Shown here: positions 50,796-61,174 of the stretch, piece after piece
Layout of the letters: the number at the start of each line of letters is the position of its first letter
How positions within the stretch are numbered: position 1 is the first letter of the stretch
Origin: Enterobacterales bacterium CwR94
Lineage (GTDB): Bacteria; Pseudomonadota; Gammaproteobacteria; Enterobacterales; Enterobacteriaceae
DNA length: 64,000 nt
Assembly: GCA_002837195.1 (NCBI GenBank)
Contig: KZ478059.1
Span: 682,001 to 746,000 of the forward strand
Reading direction: 5' to 3'
The notes under the pieces: generated by a model
Told to the model about the DNA's origin: nothing
Databases searched by the model: none
Seen by the model: only the letters and a program-made list of their open reading frames with translations
Made by a program: the position numbers and the translations under genes

Positions 50796-50981
50796 CTAAC
50801 CGTGATATGAATCTCTGATAAAACCGAAAACAGCCGCAGACAGCATCGCAGTGGTGGCAAAATGACCAAGGATTATGCTGTTAAGATTTTCACAATGAGA
50901 ATGCGACAGATTGCGCAGGATAGTTAAGAGATACGGTAGCGAAAGAGCAAACAGAAGAGACAGAATAGAGAGTGCACGCAT
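50796..50981 (-). CDS. Hypothetical 61-residue membrane protein
   Basis: ATG 50981 is preceded by GGGAAG with 6 bases to the start. The product (MRALSILSLLFALSLPYLLT...) has two hydrophobic stretches separated by a polar loop with Asn, His and Cys, then a second TATAMLSAAVFGF-like helix and a charged end. I do not recognise it. The composition and ribosome binding site make it a plausible small gene; no homologue can be named. Confidence 0.45.
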   Translation of the reverse strand: MRALSILSLLFALSLPYLLTILRNLSHSHCENLNSIILGHFATTAMLSAAVFGFIRDSYHG

Positions 50982-51048
50982 TAAGCACTTCCCATGCACC
51001 GATAACAGGCAAGCGCCCTATTCTGGTGCATCCCTGACAGCAGGAAGA

Positions 51049-51064
51049 AGCGCCCGCAGGCGCT
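51049..51064 (-). terminator. Stem-loop after the marC-family gene
   Basis: AGCGCC-TGCG-GGCGCT followed by TCTTCC on the minus strand, 12 bases past the stop. The T-tract is weak. Confidence 0.5.
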
Positions 51065-51075
51065 CTGGTCAAGAT

Positions 51076-51723
51076 TTAACCCACTAGCCCCGGAAACAAG
51101 GCACGTAATCCGGTGACCACAAACTCAATACCCAGGGCCATGAGCAACAGACCCATAATACGGGTGACCACGTTGATACCCGTTTGGCCTAACACACGCA
51201 CCATTAATGGCGCTGCACGAAATAAGAGCCAGCAGCAAAATGCAAACAACGCAATCGCCACACTGAATCCCAGCAGGTTTTGCCAACTGTGATAGCGCGT
51301 ACTCCAGACGATCGTCGAACTGATCGCACCGGGGCCCGCCATCAGGGGCAATGCCAGCGGCACGACGGCAATACTCTCTCGAATAGCCGTCTCTGTTTTT
51401 TCCTGCTTGTTTTGCTTATCTTCCCCGAGCTTACCGCTAATCATCGACATCGCGATGGTAACAACCAGAATCCCACCCGCGATACGGAAGGAGTCAATTG
51501 AAATACCAAAAATTCGCAGTATCACATCACCAAGAAACAACGAACTCCATAAGATAATGGCGACTGCCAGGTTAGCCGTAAGGTTAGTTCTATTTCTTTC
51601 CGCCGCCGCCTGGTAGCTGGTCATGCTGATAAATACCGGGATGATCCCGATGGGATTTACCAGCGCAAATAAGCCAACGAAGAATTTAATGTATCCAGAA
51701 AGGTCTAAAATTGTTGGATTCAC
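51076..51723 (-). CDS. ychE: MarC/YchE-family integral membrane protein
   Basis: The 215-residue protein has six membrane helices and the UPF0056 features (LFALVNPIGIIPVF, PLALPLMAGPGAIS, GLLLMALGIEFVVTGL). It is syntenic with E. coli ychE between opp and adhE. Its role is unknown; older annotations as an antibiotic-resistance protein are not supported. Confidence 0.95.
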   Translation of the reverse strand: MNPTILDLSGYIKFFVGLFALVNPIGIIPVFISMTSYQAAAERNRTNLTANLAVAIILWSSLFLGDVILRIFGISIDSFRIAGGILVVTIAMSMISGKLGEDKQNKQEKTETAIRESIAVVPLALPLMAGPGAISSTIVWSTRYHSWQNLLGFSVAIALFAFCCWLLFRAAPLMVRVLGQTGINVVTRIMGLLLMALGIEFVVTGLRALFPGLVG

Positions 51724-51960
51724 ACAACGCTCCCAATGCGTTTTATTCGGCGGCTAATGTAATCAAAAACCCCCTCGTTCGCCAGCCTAAGCAACAGATT
51801 ATGTCGCGTTAATTACGCTAAAACTCAAAACGATATACTGGTTTTAAGGATAAAATTAGTCGATGTGACGACCAACGATAATTTCACTGCCATAGATGCC
51901 GGGTTAACGTGATTAATCCAGAAAAAATCGCTTGCTGAATGGTGTCAGCTTTATGAATTT

Positions 51961-51974
51961 TTGATCCATATCAA
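51961..51974. promoter_or_regulatory. FNR box upstream of adhE
   Basis: TTGAT-CCAT-ATCAA is a perfect FNR consensus. If TAATCT (51997-52002) is the -10, the box is centred near -41.5, the class II activation position. The gap between the two genes (51724-52187) is otherwise without ORFs. Confidence 0.65.
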
Positions 51975-52063
51975 CTATAGACTACCTATAAGGGGGTAAT
52001 CTGCAACCAGAGTTAAACGGATATCGCGCGACAATCCGGTGCAGTAGTGCCACAAACTCTTTT

Positions 52064-52114
52064 AGTAAACCCACTGATTAGTAAAGGGTTTACTGTCTGA
52101 AATCTTCAGGCAGT
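52064..52114 (+). other. Structured leader of adhE
   Basis: Two adjacent stem-loops: AGTAAACCC with GGGTTTACT (52064-52094), and ACTGTCTGAA with TTCAGGCAGT (52092-52114; one G-T wobble). Their arms overlap by 3 bases. In E. coli the adhE leader is structured and processed by RNase III to free the ribosome binding site; a similar arrangement is inferred. Confidence 0.6.
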
Positions 52115-52187
52115 TTGTCCCTTGAGAACTATACTCACTCTTCAGGCTTGTTTACTAATAGAGTTTAACTTCCATCAGGAGAGCATT

Positions 52188-54866
52188 ATGGCCGTTACCA
52201 ATATCGCTGAACTTAACGCAATGGTTGAGCGTGTTAAGCAAGCTCAGCGTGAATATGCCAACTTCACCCAGGAACAAGTAGATAAGATCTTCCGCGCTGC
52301 CGCACTGGCTGCTGCTGATGCGCGCATCCCCCTGGCTAAAATGGCCGTTGCTGAATCAGGCATGGGTGTGATTGAAGATAAAGTGATTAAAAACCACTTT
52401 GCCTCAGAATACATTTACAACGCCTATAAAGATGAAAAAACCTGTGGCGTGCTCAGCACCGACGACACCTTTGGTACCATCACCATAGCCGAACCTATCG
52501 GGCTGATTTGCGGTATCGTCCCCACAACAAACCCCACCTCTACCGCTATTTTTAAAGCCTTGATTAGCCTGAAAACACGTAACGGTATTATTTTCTCTCC
52601 ACATCCGCGCGCTAAAGAGGCGACGAACAAAGCCGCTGACATTGTATTGCAGGCGGCGATTGCGGCGGGTGCGCCAAAAGATATTATTGGCTGGATTGAC
52701 GCCCCTTCTGTCGAACTGTCCAACCAACTGATGCATCACCCTGATATCAATTTGATCCTGGCAACGGGCGGGCCGGGCATGGTGAAAGCGGCATACAGTT
52801 CGGGTAAACCCGCAATTGGCGTGGGTGCAGGTAATACCCCAGTGGTGGTTGATGAAACCGCAGACATTAAACGCGCTGTTGCTTCAATCCTGATGTCAAA
52901 AACGTTCGATAACGGCGTAATCTGTGCCTCTGAACAATCAGTTATTGTTGTTGATAGCATTTATAACGAAGTGCGTGAACGCTTTGCATCCCATGGTGGC
53001 TATCTGCTGCAAGGTAAAGAGCTGAAAGCCATTCAAGATATTATTTTGAAAAATGGTGCATTAAACGCGGCCATTGTGGGTCAACCCGCAACAAAAATTG
53101 CTGAAATGGCCGGTATTACAGTGCCGGCGGGGACCAAAATCCTGATCGGTGAAGTGAAGCTGGTTGATGAATCAGAACCTTTTGCCCACGAAAAACTCTC
53201 GCCGACCCTGGCTATGTACCGTGCCAAAGACTTCCACGACGCAGTGGATAAGGCTGAGAAACTCGTCGCAATGGGCGGTATCGGTCATACATCCTGTCTG
53301 TATACTGACCAGGATAACCAACCAGAACGCCTGGCACATTTTGGCGACAAAATGAAAACCGCACGTATTCTGATTAACACCCCTGCTTCTCAGGGCGGTA
53401 TTGGCGACCTGTACAACTTCAAATTAGCGCCGTCACTAACATTAGGTTGTGGCTCCTGGGGCGGTAACTCGATTTCTGAAAACGTTGGTCCAAAACACCT
53501 GATTAATCGGAAAACCGTGGCTAAGCGAGCTGAAAATATGTTGTGGCATAAACTTCCTAAGTCTATCTATTTCCGCCGGGGTTCACTCCCTATCGCCATG
53601 GAAGAAGTGGCAACCGACGGTGCCAAGCGTGCTTTCATCGTCACCGACCGCTTCCTGTTTAATAACGGTTATGTGGATCAAGTCAGCTCCGTCCTGAAAG
53701 CCCATGGCGTTGAAACAGAAGTTTTCTTTGAAGTTGAAGCAGACCCGACCCTCAGCATTGTGCGCAAAGGCGCAGAGCAGATGAACGCGTTCAAACCTGA
53801 CGTCATTATTGCGCTTGGCGGCGGATCGCCAATGGATGCCGCGAAGATCATGTGGGTGATGTACGAACACCCAGAAACACATTTTGAGGAATTAGCCCTG
53901 CGCTTTATGGATATCCGTAAACGCATCTATAAATTCCCAAAAATGGGCGTAAAAGCGAAGATGATCGCCGTGACCACCACATCCGGTACCGGCTCAGAAG
54001 TCACCCCTTTTGCCGTTGTCACAGATGATGCAACAGGTCAGAAATATCCACTGGCGGACTATGCCTTAACGCCTGATATGGCGATTGTGGATGCAAATCT
54101 GGTGATGAATATGCCGAAGTCACTGTGTGCTTTTGGCGGACTGGACGCCGTGACGCATGCCCTTGAATCCTATGTTTCAGTGTTAGCTAACGAATACTCT
54201 GATGGGCAGGCATTACAAGCGCTGAAATTACTGAAGGAAAACTTGCCAGCCAGTTATAACGAAGGGGCGAAAAACCCGGTTGCGCGTGAGCGTGTGCATA
54301 ATGCAGCAACCATTGCGGGTATTGCGTTTGCTAACGCCTTCCTTGGGGTTTGTCACTCAATGGCACACAAACTGGGCTCTGAATTCCACATCCCACACGG
54401 TTTAGCCAATGCCCTACTGATCAGCAATGTGATTCGTTATAACGCCAACGATAACCCAACTAAACAAACAGCCTTTAGTCAGTATGACCGTCCACAAGCG
54501 CGTCGCCGTTATGCAGAGATTGCCGATCACCTGCAATTAAGTGCTCCGGGTGACCGCACTGCGCAAAAAATTGAGAAATTGCTGAATTGGTTAGATGAGT
54601 TGAAAGCGGAATTGGGCATACCAAACTCCATTCGTGAAGCGGGTGTTCAGGAGGCCGATTTCCTGGCGAAAATTGACCGTTTAGCAGATGATGCCTTCGA
54701 CGACCAATGCACAGGTGCTAACCCACGTTACCCACTGATTGCTGAATTAAAACAAATCATGCTGGATACTTTCTACGGCCGCCCTTTCTCTGAAGAGACA
54801 GGTACTGTTCCTGCGACGGTTGCAGGAAGCGTTGAAAGCAAAACAGCAAAGCGTGTAAAGAAATAA
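52188..54866 (+). CDS. adhE: Bifunctional acetaldehyde-CoA / alcohol dehydrogenase
   Basis: AdhE reduces acetyl-CoA to ethanol in fermentation and forms spirosomes. The start at 52188 (MAVTNIAELNAMVERVKQ) follows AGGAG and gives 892 residues (E. coli 891). The N-terminal aldehyde dehydrogenase has Cys246 in DNGVICASEQ, exactly as in E. coli; the C-terminal iron-dependent alcohol dehydrogenase has GGGSPMDAAK and metal histidines in CHSMAHKLG and HIPHGLAN. Confidence 0.98.
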   Translation: MAVTNIAELNAMVERVKQAQREYANFTQEQVDKIFRAAALAAADARIPLAKMAVAESGMGVIEDKVIKNHFASEYIYNAYKDEKTCGVLSTDDTFGTITIAEPIGLICGIVPTTNPTSTAIFKALISLKTRNGIIFSPHPRAKEATNKAADIVLQAAIAAGAPKDIIGWIDAPSVELSNQLMHHPDINLILATGGPGMVKAAYSSGKPAIGVGAGNTPVVVDETADIKRAVASILMSKTFDNGVICASEQSVIVVDSIYNEVRERFASHGGYLLQGKELKAIQDIILKNGALNAAIVGQPATKIAEMAGITVPAGTKILIGEVKLVDESEPFAHEKLSPTLAMYRAKDFHDAVDKAEKLVAMGGIGHTSCLYTDQDNQPERLAHFGDKMKTARILINTPASQGGIGDLYNFKLAPSLTLGCGSWGGNSISENVGPKHLINRKTVAKRAENMLWHKLPKSIYFRRGSLPIAMEEVATDGAKRAFIVTDRFLFNNGYVDQVSSVLKAHGVETEVFFEVEADPTLSIVRKGAEQMNAFKPDVIIALGGGSPMDAAKIMWVMYEHPETHFEELALRFMDIRKRIYKFPKMGVKAKMIAVTTTSGTGSEVTPFAVVTDDATGQKYPLADYALTPDMAIVDANLVMNMPKSLCAFGGLDAVTHALESYVSVLANEYSDGQALQALKLLKENLPASYNEGAKNPVARERVHNAATIAGIAFANAFLGVCHSMAHKLGSEFHIPHGLANALLISNVIRYNANDNPTKQTAFSQYDRPQARRRYAEIADHLQLSAPGDRTAQKIEKLLNWLDELKAELGIPNSIREAGVQEADFLAKIDRLADDAFDDQCTGANPRYPLIAELKQIMLDTFYGRPFSEETGTVPATVAGSVESKTAKRVKK

Positions 54867-54885
54867 TTAGCCTGTTTTAAAAGCA

Positions 54886-54909
54886 GAAACCCGCCAAATG
54901 GCGGGTTTC
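54886..54909. terminator. Bidirectional terminator between adhE and tdk
   Basis: GAAACCCGCC-AAAT-GGCGGGTTTC, 10 bp stem between convergent genes. Confidence 0.88.
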
Positions 54910-54933
54910 TTATTTGCATGTCTGCCAACTCAC

Positions 54934-55548
54934 TCAACAACGCTTTGCGCCGTACACGGCTTGAATATCGCCGCTGGCAATCGCTTCCTTATAATGCTTT
55001 CGACATACCGAAACGTAACGTTCATTGCCCCCTATTACCACCTGCTCTCCCTCCTTAAAAGGGATGCCATTCTGGTCCAGTCGGAGCACCATGCTGGCCT
55101 TACGGCCACAGTGGCAAATGGTTTTTAACTCATCCAGTTTGTCCGCCCACGCCAATAAATATTGGCTGCCGCTAAACAATTCGCCCTGAAAATCGGTGCG
55201 AAAGCCGTAACACAACACCGGTATATCCAAATTATCGACCACTTCCGTAAGCATCATCACTTGTTCACGCGTAAGAAACTGGCATTCGTCGACCAACACA
55301 CAATGCAGAGGGTTTTCTTCATGCGCAGTGCGAATAATATCCAGTAGCGGCGTCGCATTATTGTAAAGCTGCGCTGTGGCTGACAATCCAATTCTGGAGC
55401 TCACAGTGCCTGCTCCAAATCGGTTATCAATCTCTGCGGTCCAGATCATCGTGCGCATCCCTCTTTCCTGATAATTCCATGAGGATTGCAGCAGCGCCGT
55501 TGATTTGCCTGCATTCATTGCTGAGTAGTAAAAATAAAGCTGTGCCAT
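54934..55548 (-). CDS. tdk: Thymidine kinase
   Basis: Type II thymidine kinase for pyrimidine salvage. The protein (204 residues from 55548, [17 protein letters not shown]) has the P-loop [18 protein letters not shown], the YGFRTDF lid and a zinc site (ICHCGRKA with a later C-x2-H). The in-frame upstream stretch to 55791 does not resemble any Tdk and is excluded. Confidence 0.97.
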   Translation of the reverse strand: MAQLYFYYSAMNAGKSTALLQSSWNYQERGMRTMIWTAEIDNRFGAGTVSSRIGLSATAQLYNNATPLLDIIRTAHEENPLHCVLVDECQFLTREQVMMLTEVVDNLDIPVLCYGFRTDFQGELFSGSQYLLAWADKLDELKTICHCGRKASMVLRLDQNGIPFKEGEQVVIGGNERYVSVCRKHYKEAIASGDIQAVYGAKRC

Positions 55549-56041
55549 CGGGCATAACTCCAATATTGCCTGATAAGAATCATCCCAGTTTACCACAGCC
55601 CTTCCTGGCAATAGCTTTTTCTTGGTTTTAGGATGATGTTCCGTACAACACATCAGCAGACCGTGCGAAAAAGGATGCAAAATGTGTCGGAAAAGTATTA
55701 GCGTGATAAGACAAAATCGGAGATGGAGCCTGTTTTTATAACCGACTTTTCTGCTTAAACCGTTAAGGAAACGTACAAAAGCCTTAATCAAAGCCAGTGA
55801 AATCTTATGTTGGCAAGAATGAGCGTTTTCTCAGTTTACAGTTTAGCAAGGTAACTGATTATTTTGTGCCGCATGATATGAGTGCTACGTTCGCTATATA
55901 AGCAAAATACCTTATCTCAATCACAATTAATTTGTCTATTTTGGTTTTCTTACAAACTTAGCTATTGCAGTTCCTGATATGCACCACTATTATTATCGAG
56001 CAGAACATTTCCTTAACCCAATATATTCTGAGATTAGCACA
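55549..56041. other. Divergent tdk-hns region
   Basis: About 490 bases with AT-rich sequence toward hns. Open frames here are only N-terminal extensions of tdk or hns. It holds the hns promoter and leader; I could not assign a -35/-10 with confidence. Confidence 0.45.
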
Positions 56042-56449
56042 ATGAGCGAAGCACTTAAAATTCTGAACAACATTCGTACTCTCCGTGCCCAGGCGCGTGA
56101 ATTACCGCTGGAAACACTGGAAGAGATGCTGGAAAAACTGGAAGTTGTCGTTAACGAACGTCGCGAAGAAGATACTTTAGCCGCTGCTGAAGTTGAAGAG
56201 CGCACGCGTAAACTGCAACAATACCGTGAAATGCTGATTGCTGACGGTATTGATCCAAATGAATTGCTGTCTACCATGTCCGTTACCAAAGCCACCGGCA
56301 AAGCGAAGCGTGCTGCACGCCCAGCAAAATACAAATACATCGATGAGAATGGCGAAGAAAAAACCTGGACCGGCCAGGGTCGTACTCCCGCTGTAATCAA
56401 AAAAGCGATCGAAGAAGAAGGCAAACAGCTGGACGATTTCCTGCTGTAA
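56042..56449 (+). CDS. hns: Nucleoid-structuring protein H-NS
   Basis: H-NS binds curved AT-rich DNA and silences many genes. The 135-residue protein ([21 protein letters not shown]) has the coiled-coil oligomerisation domain (about 1-80) and the C-terminal DNA-binding motif [15 protein letters not shown]. Two residues fewer than E. coli at the C-terminus. The longer in-frame start at 55979 is rejected. Confidence 0.98.
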   Translation: MSEALKILNNIRTLRAQARELPLETLEEMLEKLEVVVNERREEDTLAAAEVEERTRKLQQYREMLIADGIDPNELLSTMSVTKATGKAKRAARPAKYKYIDENGEEKTWTGQGRTPAVIKKAIEEEGKQLDDFLL

Positions 56450-56472
56450 TAATCGCTCAGGGTGCTTCAATT

Positions 56473-56500
56473 AACCCCATCCTTGTTGTTGGGGTTTTTT
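56473..56500 (+). terminator. Terminator after hns
   Basis: AACCCC / GGGGTT stem followed by a T6 run. Confidence 0.75.
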
Positions 56501-56543
56501 ATTGTTTCAAGTATGCGAAACAGTTTCACCAGGCAAGAGTAAA

Positions 56544-56570
56544 AAAAAGGAAGCCTAAGGCTTCCTTTTT
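56544..56570. terminator. Terminator after the epimerase gene
   Basis: AAAAAGGAAGC-CTA-AGGCTTCCTTTTT-type perfect stem with A and T flanks, 10 bases beyond the minus-strand epimerase stop; could act in both directions. Confidence 0.85.
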
Positions 56571-56579
56571 TATTGTCCA

Positions 56580-57587
56580 TCAGACGCCGTAGAAAGCCCT
56601 GTACCAGGTGACGAAGGCTTTAACCCCCTGCTCCACTGATGTTTGTGGTCGAAAGCCAATCGCCGCATACAACGCTTCTGTATCAGCACTGGTATCCAAT
56701 ACGTCACCAGGCTGACGTGGCAACATATTTTTGGTTGCTTCCATACCCAATGCGTCTTCGAGTGCCTTGATGTAATCCATCAGTTTCACCGGGTGACTGT
56801 TACCGATGTTGTAAATTTGATAGGGTGCCGAACTGCTGGCCGTGCTACCTGATTCAACGGTCCACTGATTATTAGACTGTGGAATAACATCTTGTAATCG
56901 TAAAATGGCCTCAGCAATATCATCTATATAGGTAAAATCACGCAGCATCTCACCGTGGTTATAAACATCGATGCTTTCTCCCGCCAGTATTGCCTTAGTA
57001 AACTTAAACAATGCCATGTCAGGACGCCCCCACGGACCGTATACGGTAAAAAAGCGCAAACCGGTCGTCGGTAATCCGTACAAATGAGAATAGCTGTGCG
57101 TCATCAATTCATTGGCTTTTTTCGTCGCCGCATAAAATGAAATCGGATGATCAACTGAATCTTCGGTCGAAAACGGCATTTTGCGATTTAAGCCATACAC
57201 AGAACTGGATGAGGCATACAGCAAATGCTCGATTTTATGGTGGCGACAACCTTCCAGAATATTCAGGTGCCCCATTAAGTTGGATTCGGCATAAACATGC
57301 GGGTTTTCGATCGAGTAACGCACGCCAGCCTGAGCGGCCAAATGAATAACACGCTGAAATTTGTGCTCAGCAAACAGTGCGGCGATAGCGTCTTTGTCAG
57401 CGAGGTCGACTTTGACAAACAGAAAATCAGGATGGGAATTAACCAGATTAAGGCGGGCCTGTTTTAGATTGACATCATAATAGTCATTGAGACTATCAAG
57501 CCCGATAACCTGGTGACCGGCTGCCAGCAAACGTTGCGTGACGTGAATGCCAATAAAGCCTGCTGCGCCGGTAACCAGATATTTCAT
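56580..57587 (-). CDS. UDP-glucuronate 4-epimerase
   Basis: A 335-residue extended SDR with NAD-binding TGAAGFIGIHV, the catalytic Ser in YASSSSVYG and YxxxK in SFYAATKKAN. Specific residues such as HLAAQAGVRYSIENPH and GPWGRPDMALF are characteristic of UDP-glucuronate (not UDP-glucose) epimerases like those of capsule clusters. It should make UDP-galacturonate from UDP-glucuronate. The gene lies 14 bases after ugd, which supplies its substrate. It is absent from this place in E. coli. Confidence 0.9.
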   Translation of the reverse strand: MKYLVTGAAGFIGIHVTQRLLAAGHQVIGLDSLNDYYDVNLKQARLNLVNSHPDFLFVKVDLADKDAIAALFAEHKFQRVIHLAAQAGVRYSIENPHVYAESNLMGHLNILEGCRHHKIEHLLYASSSSVYGLNRKMPFSTEDSVDHPISFYAATKKANELMTHSYSHLYGLPTTGLRFFTVYGPWGRPDMALFKFTKAILAGESIDVYNHGEMLRDFTYIDDIAEAILRLQDVIPQSNNQWTVESGSTASSSAPYQIYNIGNSHPVKLMDYIKALEDALGMEATKNMLPRQPGDVLDTSADTEALYAAIGFRPQTSVEQGVKAFVTWYRAFYGV

Positions 57588-57601
57588 ACTGCCCTCATAT
57601 A

Positions 57602-58942
57602 CTATACGATTTCGACTGATGCTCCGCGGCCGATCGCATAGTATACAAAGCCGCGTTTGCTAATCCTTTCTGGATCATACAGGTTTCGGCCATCAAAAAT
57701 CACATTTTCTTTCAACGCACTTTTGATAACATCAAAATCAGGTGCCTTAAAGTTTTGCCATTCGGTACAGATGACTAAAGCATCCGCGCCTTGAAGCGCC
57801 GCTTCCTTCGTCCCCATCAGTTTCAGATCGGTGCGATGACCATAGATACGCTGAGTTTCATCCATCGCTTCCGGGTCAAAGGCTTGAACAGATGCACCAG
57901 CTTGCCACAGTGTTTCCATTAAGACGCGGCTGGATGCTTCACGCATGTCATCGGTATTGGGTTTAAATGACAAACCCCAGATAGCAAAGGTACGCCCTTT
58001 TAAATCATCACCGAAATGACGTTTGATAAAGGTAGGCAACTTGGTTTTCTGATCGTTGTTGACGTCTTCAACAGCTTGCAGCAAACGCGGGGTGTAGCCA
58101 ATTTTTTCCGAAGTACGGATCAAGGCCTGCACATCTTTCGGGAAGCAAGATCCCCCGTAGCCACAACCCGGATAGATGAAGTGATAACCAATACGGGGAT
58201 CGGAACCGATGCCCTGGCGCACTTTTTCAACGTCAGCACCCAGACGTTCCGCCAGATTGGAAATCTCGTTCATAAAGCTGATTTTAGTTGCCAGCATGCA
58301 GTTTGCGGCATACTTGGTCAGCTCAGCACTGCGGATATCCATCGTGATCATACGATCGTGGTTGCGGTTGAAGGGCTCATACAGTTCACGTAACAGGTCG
58401 ATAACGTCGTCGTTATCGGTACCCAGAACAATACGCTCAGGACGCATACAATCGTTGACTGCCGCACCTTCTTTTAGAAACTCCGGGTTGGAGACCACAT
58501 CAAAAGGGATCTGTACACCACGGGACTTCAATGTTTCATTCATCACGCTACGCACGCGATCCGCCGTTCCCACTGGAACCGTGGATTTATCGAGAACGAC
58601 TTTATGCTCATTCATATGTTGAGCAATGGTCTTTGCCACTGCAGTAACATATTTCAGATCTGCAGAGCCGTCCTCATCCGGCGGCGTCCCGACCGCGATG
58701 AACTGCATCAATCCATGGTTAACACCCTCTTTTGCATCAGTGCTGAATTTCAAACGCCCTGACTCATAGTTGGACATGACTAAAGGGGTGAGGCCTGGTT
58801 CAAAGATAGGGATAACACCCTTCTTCAAATTTTCGACTTTCTTTTCATCGACATCGATACAGAGAACGTCATGTCCGACTTCGGCCAGAACCGCAGCCTG
58901 AACCAAGCCTACATAGCCGATACCAAATACAGTGACTTTCAT
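57602..58942 (-). CDS. ugd: UDP-glucose 6-dehydrogenase
   Basis: Ugd oxidises UDP-glucose to UDP-glucuronate in two NAD-dependent steps. The 446-residue protein has the Rossmann motif [17 protein letters not shown], the catalytic cysteine in [16 protein letters not shown] and the C-terminal domain [18 protein letters not shown]. Length and sequence fit the class of long Ugd (Rkp/TuaD-like), not the 388-residue E. coli type. It is 25 bases after galU. Confidence 0.95.
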   Translation of the reverse strand: MKVTVFGIGYVGLVQAAVLAEVGHDVLCIDVDEKKVENLKKGVIPIFEPGLTPLVMSNYESGRLKFSTDAKEGVNHGLMQFIAVGTPPDEDGSADLKYVTAVAKTIAQHMNEHKVVLDKSTVPVGTADRVRSVMNETLKSRGVQIPFDVVSNPEFLKEGAAVNDCMRPERIVLGTDNDDVIDLLRELYEPFNRNHDRMITMDIRSAELTKYAANCMLATKISFMNEISNLAERLGADVEKVRQGIGSDPRIGYHFIYPGCGYGGSCFPKDVQALIRTSEKIGYTPRLLQAVEDVNNDQKTKLPTFIKRHFGDDLKGRTFAIWGLSFKPNTDDMREASSRVLMETLWQAGASVQAFDPEAMDETQRIYGHRTDLKLMGTKEAALQGADALVICTEWQNFKAPDFDVIKSALKENVIFDGRNLYDPERISKRGFVYYAIGRGASVEIV

Positions 58943-58967
58943 TGAGTTATCCCGTGTTTAAAAATAA

Positions 58968-59876
58968 TTACTTTTTGTTACCGACAGCGCCGTCAAGCCA
59001 CTCACGGAAATCTGCCCCAAGCGAATTATGGCGCAGACCATATTCTACAAAGGCTTGCATGTAGCCGAGTTTGTTACCGCAATCGTGGCTTTTGCCTTTC
59101 AAGTGGTAGGCTTCGACGGTCTCTTTTTCCATCAGCATCGCAATTGAGTCGGTCAACTGAACTTCATCACCCGCACCTGGAGGCGTTTTCGCCAGCAGTG
59201 GCCAGATTTCTGCAGGCAGAACATAGCGGCCTACAACGGCCAGATTGGAAGGTGCCTCAGCGGCTTTGGGCTTCTCAACCACACCTTTCATCGGCGCACT
59301 TTGGCCTGGAGTCAGTTCTGCACCTTCGCAGTCAACCACACCATAGGCGGTTACATCAGCCACTGGCTCAACCATTATCTGCCCACGGCCTGTTTCATCG
59401 AAACGCTGTAGCATTTCAGCCAGGTTGTCTTTTTGCGGGTTGGATTCGTATTCGTCGATAATCACGTCTGGCAGGATAACCGCGACAGGCTCATCACCGA
59501 CCAGTGGGTGCGCGCACATTACCGCATGGCCCAGTCCTTTCGCGATGCCCTGACGGACTTGCATAATGGTCACGTGAGCAGGACAAATCGATTGGATCTC
59601 TTCCAGCAGCTGGCGCTTAACGCGCTTTTCCAGCATTGCTTCGAGTTCAAAGCTGGTATCGAAGTGGTTTTCGATAGAGTTTTTTGAAGAGTGAGTGACC
59701 AAGATGATTTCATTGATGCCAGCTGCAATACATTCATTCACGACATATTGAATCAGCGGTTTATCCACCAGAGGAAGCATCTCTTTTGGGATAGCTTTTG
59801 TCGCTGGCAACATGCGGGTCCCCAAACCTGCTACCGGGATAACCGCTTTTTTAACTTTAGATTTATAGGCTGACAT
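58968..59876 (-). CDS. galU: UTP-glucose-1-phosphate uridylyltransferase
   Basis: GalU makes UDP-glucose from glucose-1-phosphate and UTP. The 302-residue protein matches E. coli GalU (302 aa) with [52 protein letters not shown]. It is the first gene of a three-gene run with ugd and the epimerase. Confidence 0.97.
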   Translation of the reverse strand: MSAYKSKVKKAVIPVAGLGTRMLPATKAIPKEMLPLVDKPLIQYVVNECIAAGINEIILVTHSSKNSIENHFDTSFELEAMLEKRVKRQLLEEIQSICPAHVTIMQVRQGIAKGLGHAVMCAHPLVGDEPVAVILPDVIIDEYESNPQKDNLAEMLQRFDETGRGQIMVEPVADVTAYGVVDCEGAELTPGQSAPMKGVVEKPKAAEAPSNLAVVGRYVLPAEIWPLLAKTPPGAGDEVQLTDSIAMLMEKETVEAYHLKGKSHDCGNKLGYMQAFVEYGLRHNSLGADFREWLDGAVGNKK

Positions 59877-60066
59877 TTACGTACCTCTCCAGGCTGTTCA
59901 AGTCATTACTTGATATGTCGATTTAAAAACGAAATGAGTATATCAGTTCCACCCTTATGGATTTATCCTGGAAGAACCGTTTGCGAACAAATTAAGACTT
60001 TTACCCAAGTCTAAAACTTATACTTTGTGATGCTGGCTGTAGAAAAAAATAAAAAATTTCCGGCAT

Positions 60067-61080
60067 TTAATCATTAGCTAACATCAAACGCAATCGCCCA
60101 CCTGAGCCCCAAACCTGACATTGCCAGGCCTCACATCGTTGACTGACTTGATTCAGATGTGCATTGCCTAAAGTACCCAATGGAACACCGTTTGCGACTT
60201 GAATTTGCTGATGATTCACTGTGAGCGAAGCGTGTAATCCCGCTGAAACAATAATCAGATTTTTCAGTGTCTGATGATAATACCCCACCAATAGCGGGAA
60301 CTGACCGTTAAGGTTGGCTTGCCGCAATAAGAGATTTACCTGGCGTAACAATGCGTTTAATTCAGGCAACTTTTGACTCTGTCCAGATAATTGCTCCTGC
60401 AGTAATCCATTAAATAATGCGCGTAATAGCAATGCGGCTAAAACGCCATTGTTACCTGCGCGTGTAACATCCAGGCAATAAAAGGCTAAATCATGTTCAG
60501 AAAGCGCTGCGATATCTAACACCAGGCCCGGCTGTTCCGCTGAAGTTAATTGGCGATAATTAACACGACACTTTGCGACGGTCTGTTGTACCGGAGGCTG
60601 CAACTGTTTTAACAACGTGGCCGCCGCCAAGGGATCGCGAACCAAGGCGTCCCAATCCTGGAACAACTGTTCATCCTCGTCGACCTTGGAAGTAAACATC
60701 GAGGGATAAAGACATTCATACACCGCTTCTCGTAAACGCTCTAAATTTTTAACTGGCTTCAACAGCACATCCTGCACCCCCAACCGTAATACATGTGCGA
60801 TATCAGCCATGTTCTCGGTTGCAGAAATCACAAGAATAGGAATCTGACACCGTTGATGACGCAATTGCTCAACAAAAGAAATGCCGTCCATCCGCGGCAT
60901 CGCAAGATCACAAATGAGCAAGTCAGGTGTGTTGTTTTTCAGGTTTTCCAGCGCGTCCAGACCATCGTCAGCGAGATAAATCGTTGCCCCTAATGCAGCA
61001 AGAAAATTCTGCAGCAGCGAACGGAAAACCACCTCATCTTCAACGATAAGGATACTTTTTCCGTCTAAAGGCTTTTCCAT
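60067..61080 (-). CDS. rssB: RpoS adaptor and response regulator RssB
   Basis: RssB delivers RpoS to ClpXP for degradation. From ATG 61080 the protein has 337 residues, equal to E. coli, and the phosphoacceptor lands at D58 (LLICDLAMPRMDG). The C-terminal PP2C-like domain (about 130-337) includes LDIAALSEHDLAFYCLDV and the GTLGNA segment. An ATG three codons earlier (61089) is in frame but spoils the match. rssA lies upstream. Confidence 0.97.
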   Translation of the reverse strand: MEKPLDGKSILIVEDEVVFRSLLQNFLAALGATIYLADDGLDALENLKNNTPDLLICDLAMPRMDGISFVEQLRHQRCQIPILVISATENMADIAHVLRLGVQDVLLKPVKNLERLREAVYECLYPSMFTSKVDEDEQLFQDWDALVRDPLAAATLLKQLQPPVQQTVAKCRVNYRQLTSAEQPGLVLDIAALSEHDLAFYCLDVTRAGNNGVLAALLLRALFNGLLQEQLSGQSQKLPELNALLRQVNLLLRQANLNGQFPLLVGYYHQTLKNLIIVSAGLHASLTVNHQQIQVANGVPLGTLGNAHLNQVSQRCEAWQCQVWGSGGRLRLMLAND

Positions 61081-61174
61081 CTCTTTCATTCTCCGAGGTC
61101 AATGACAGGTTTAATACTGGTTCAAAACATGGCGACCCGCTTATCAGAATGCGCCTACTCTTACTGAAAGAGGC

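Noticed and set aside
54898-55128. Plus-strand ORF over the end of tdk
   Set aside because: Antisense to a well-supported tdk C-terminus, with no ribosome binding site or family match.
55549-55791. 81-residue N-terminal extension of thymidine kinase
   Set aside because: The family starts at MAQLYFYYS; the extension resembles no Tdk and the region is the promoter area.
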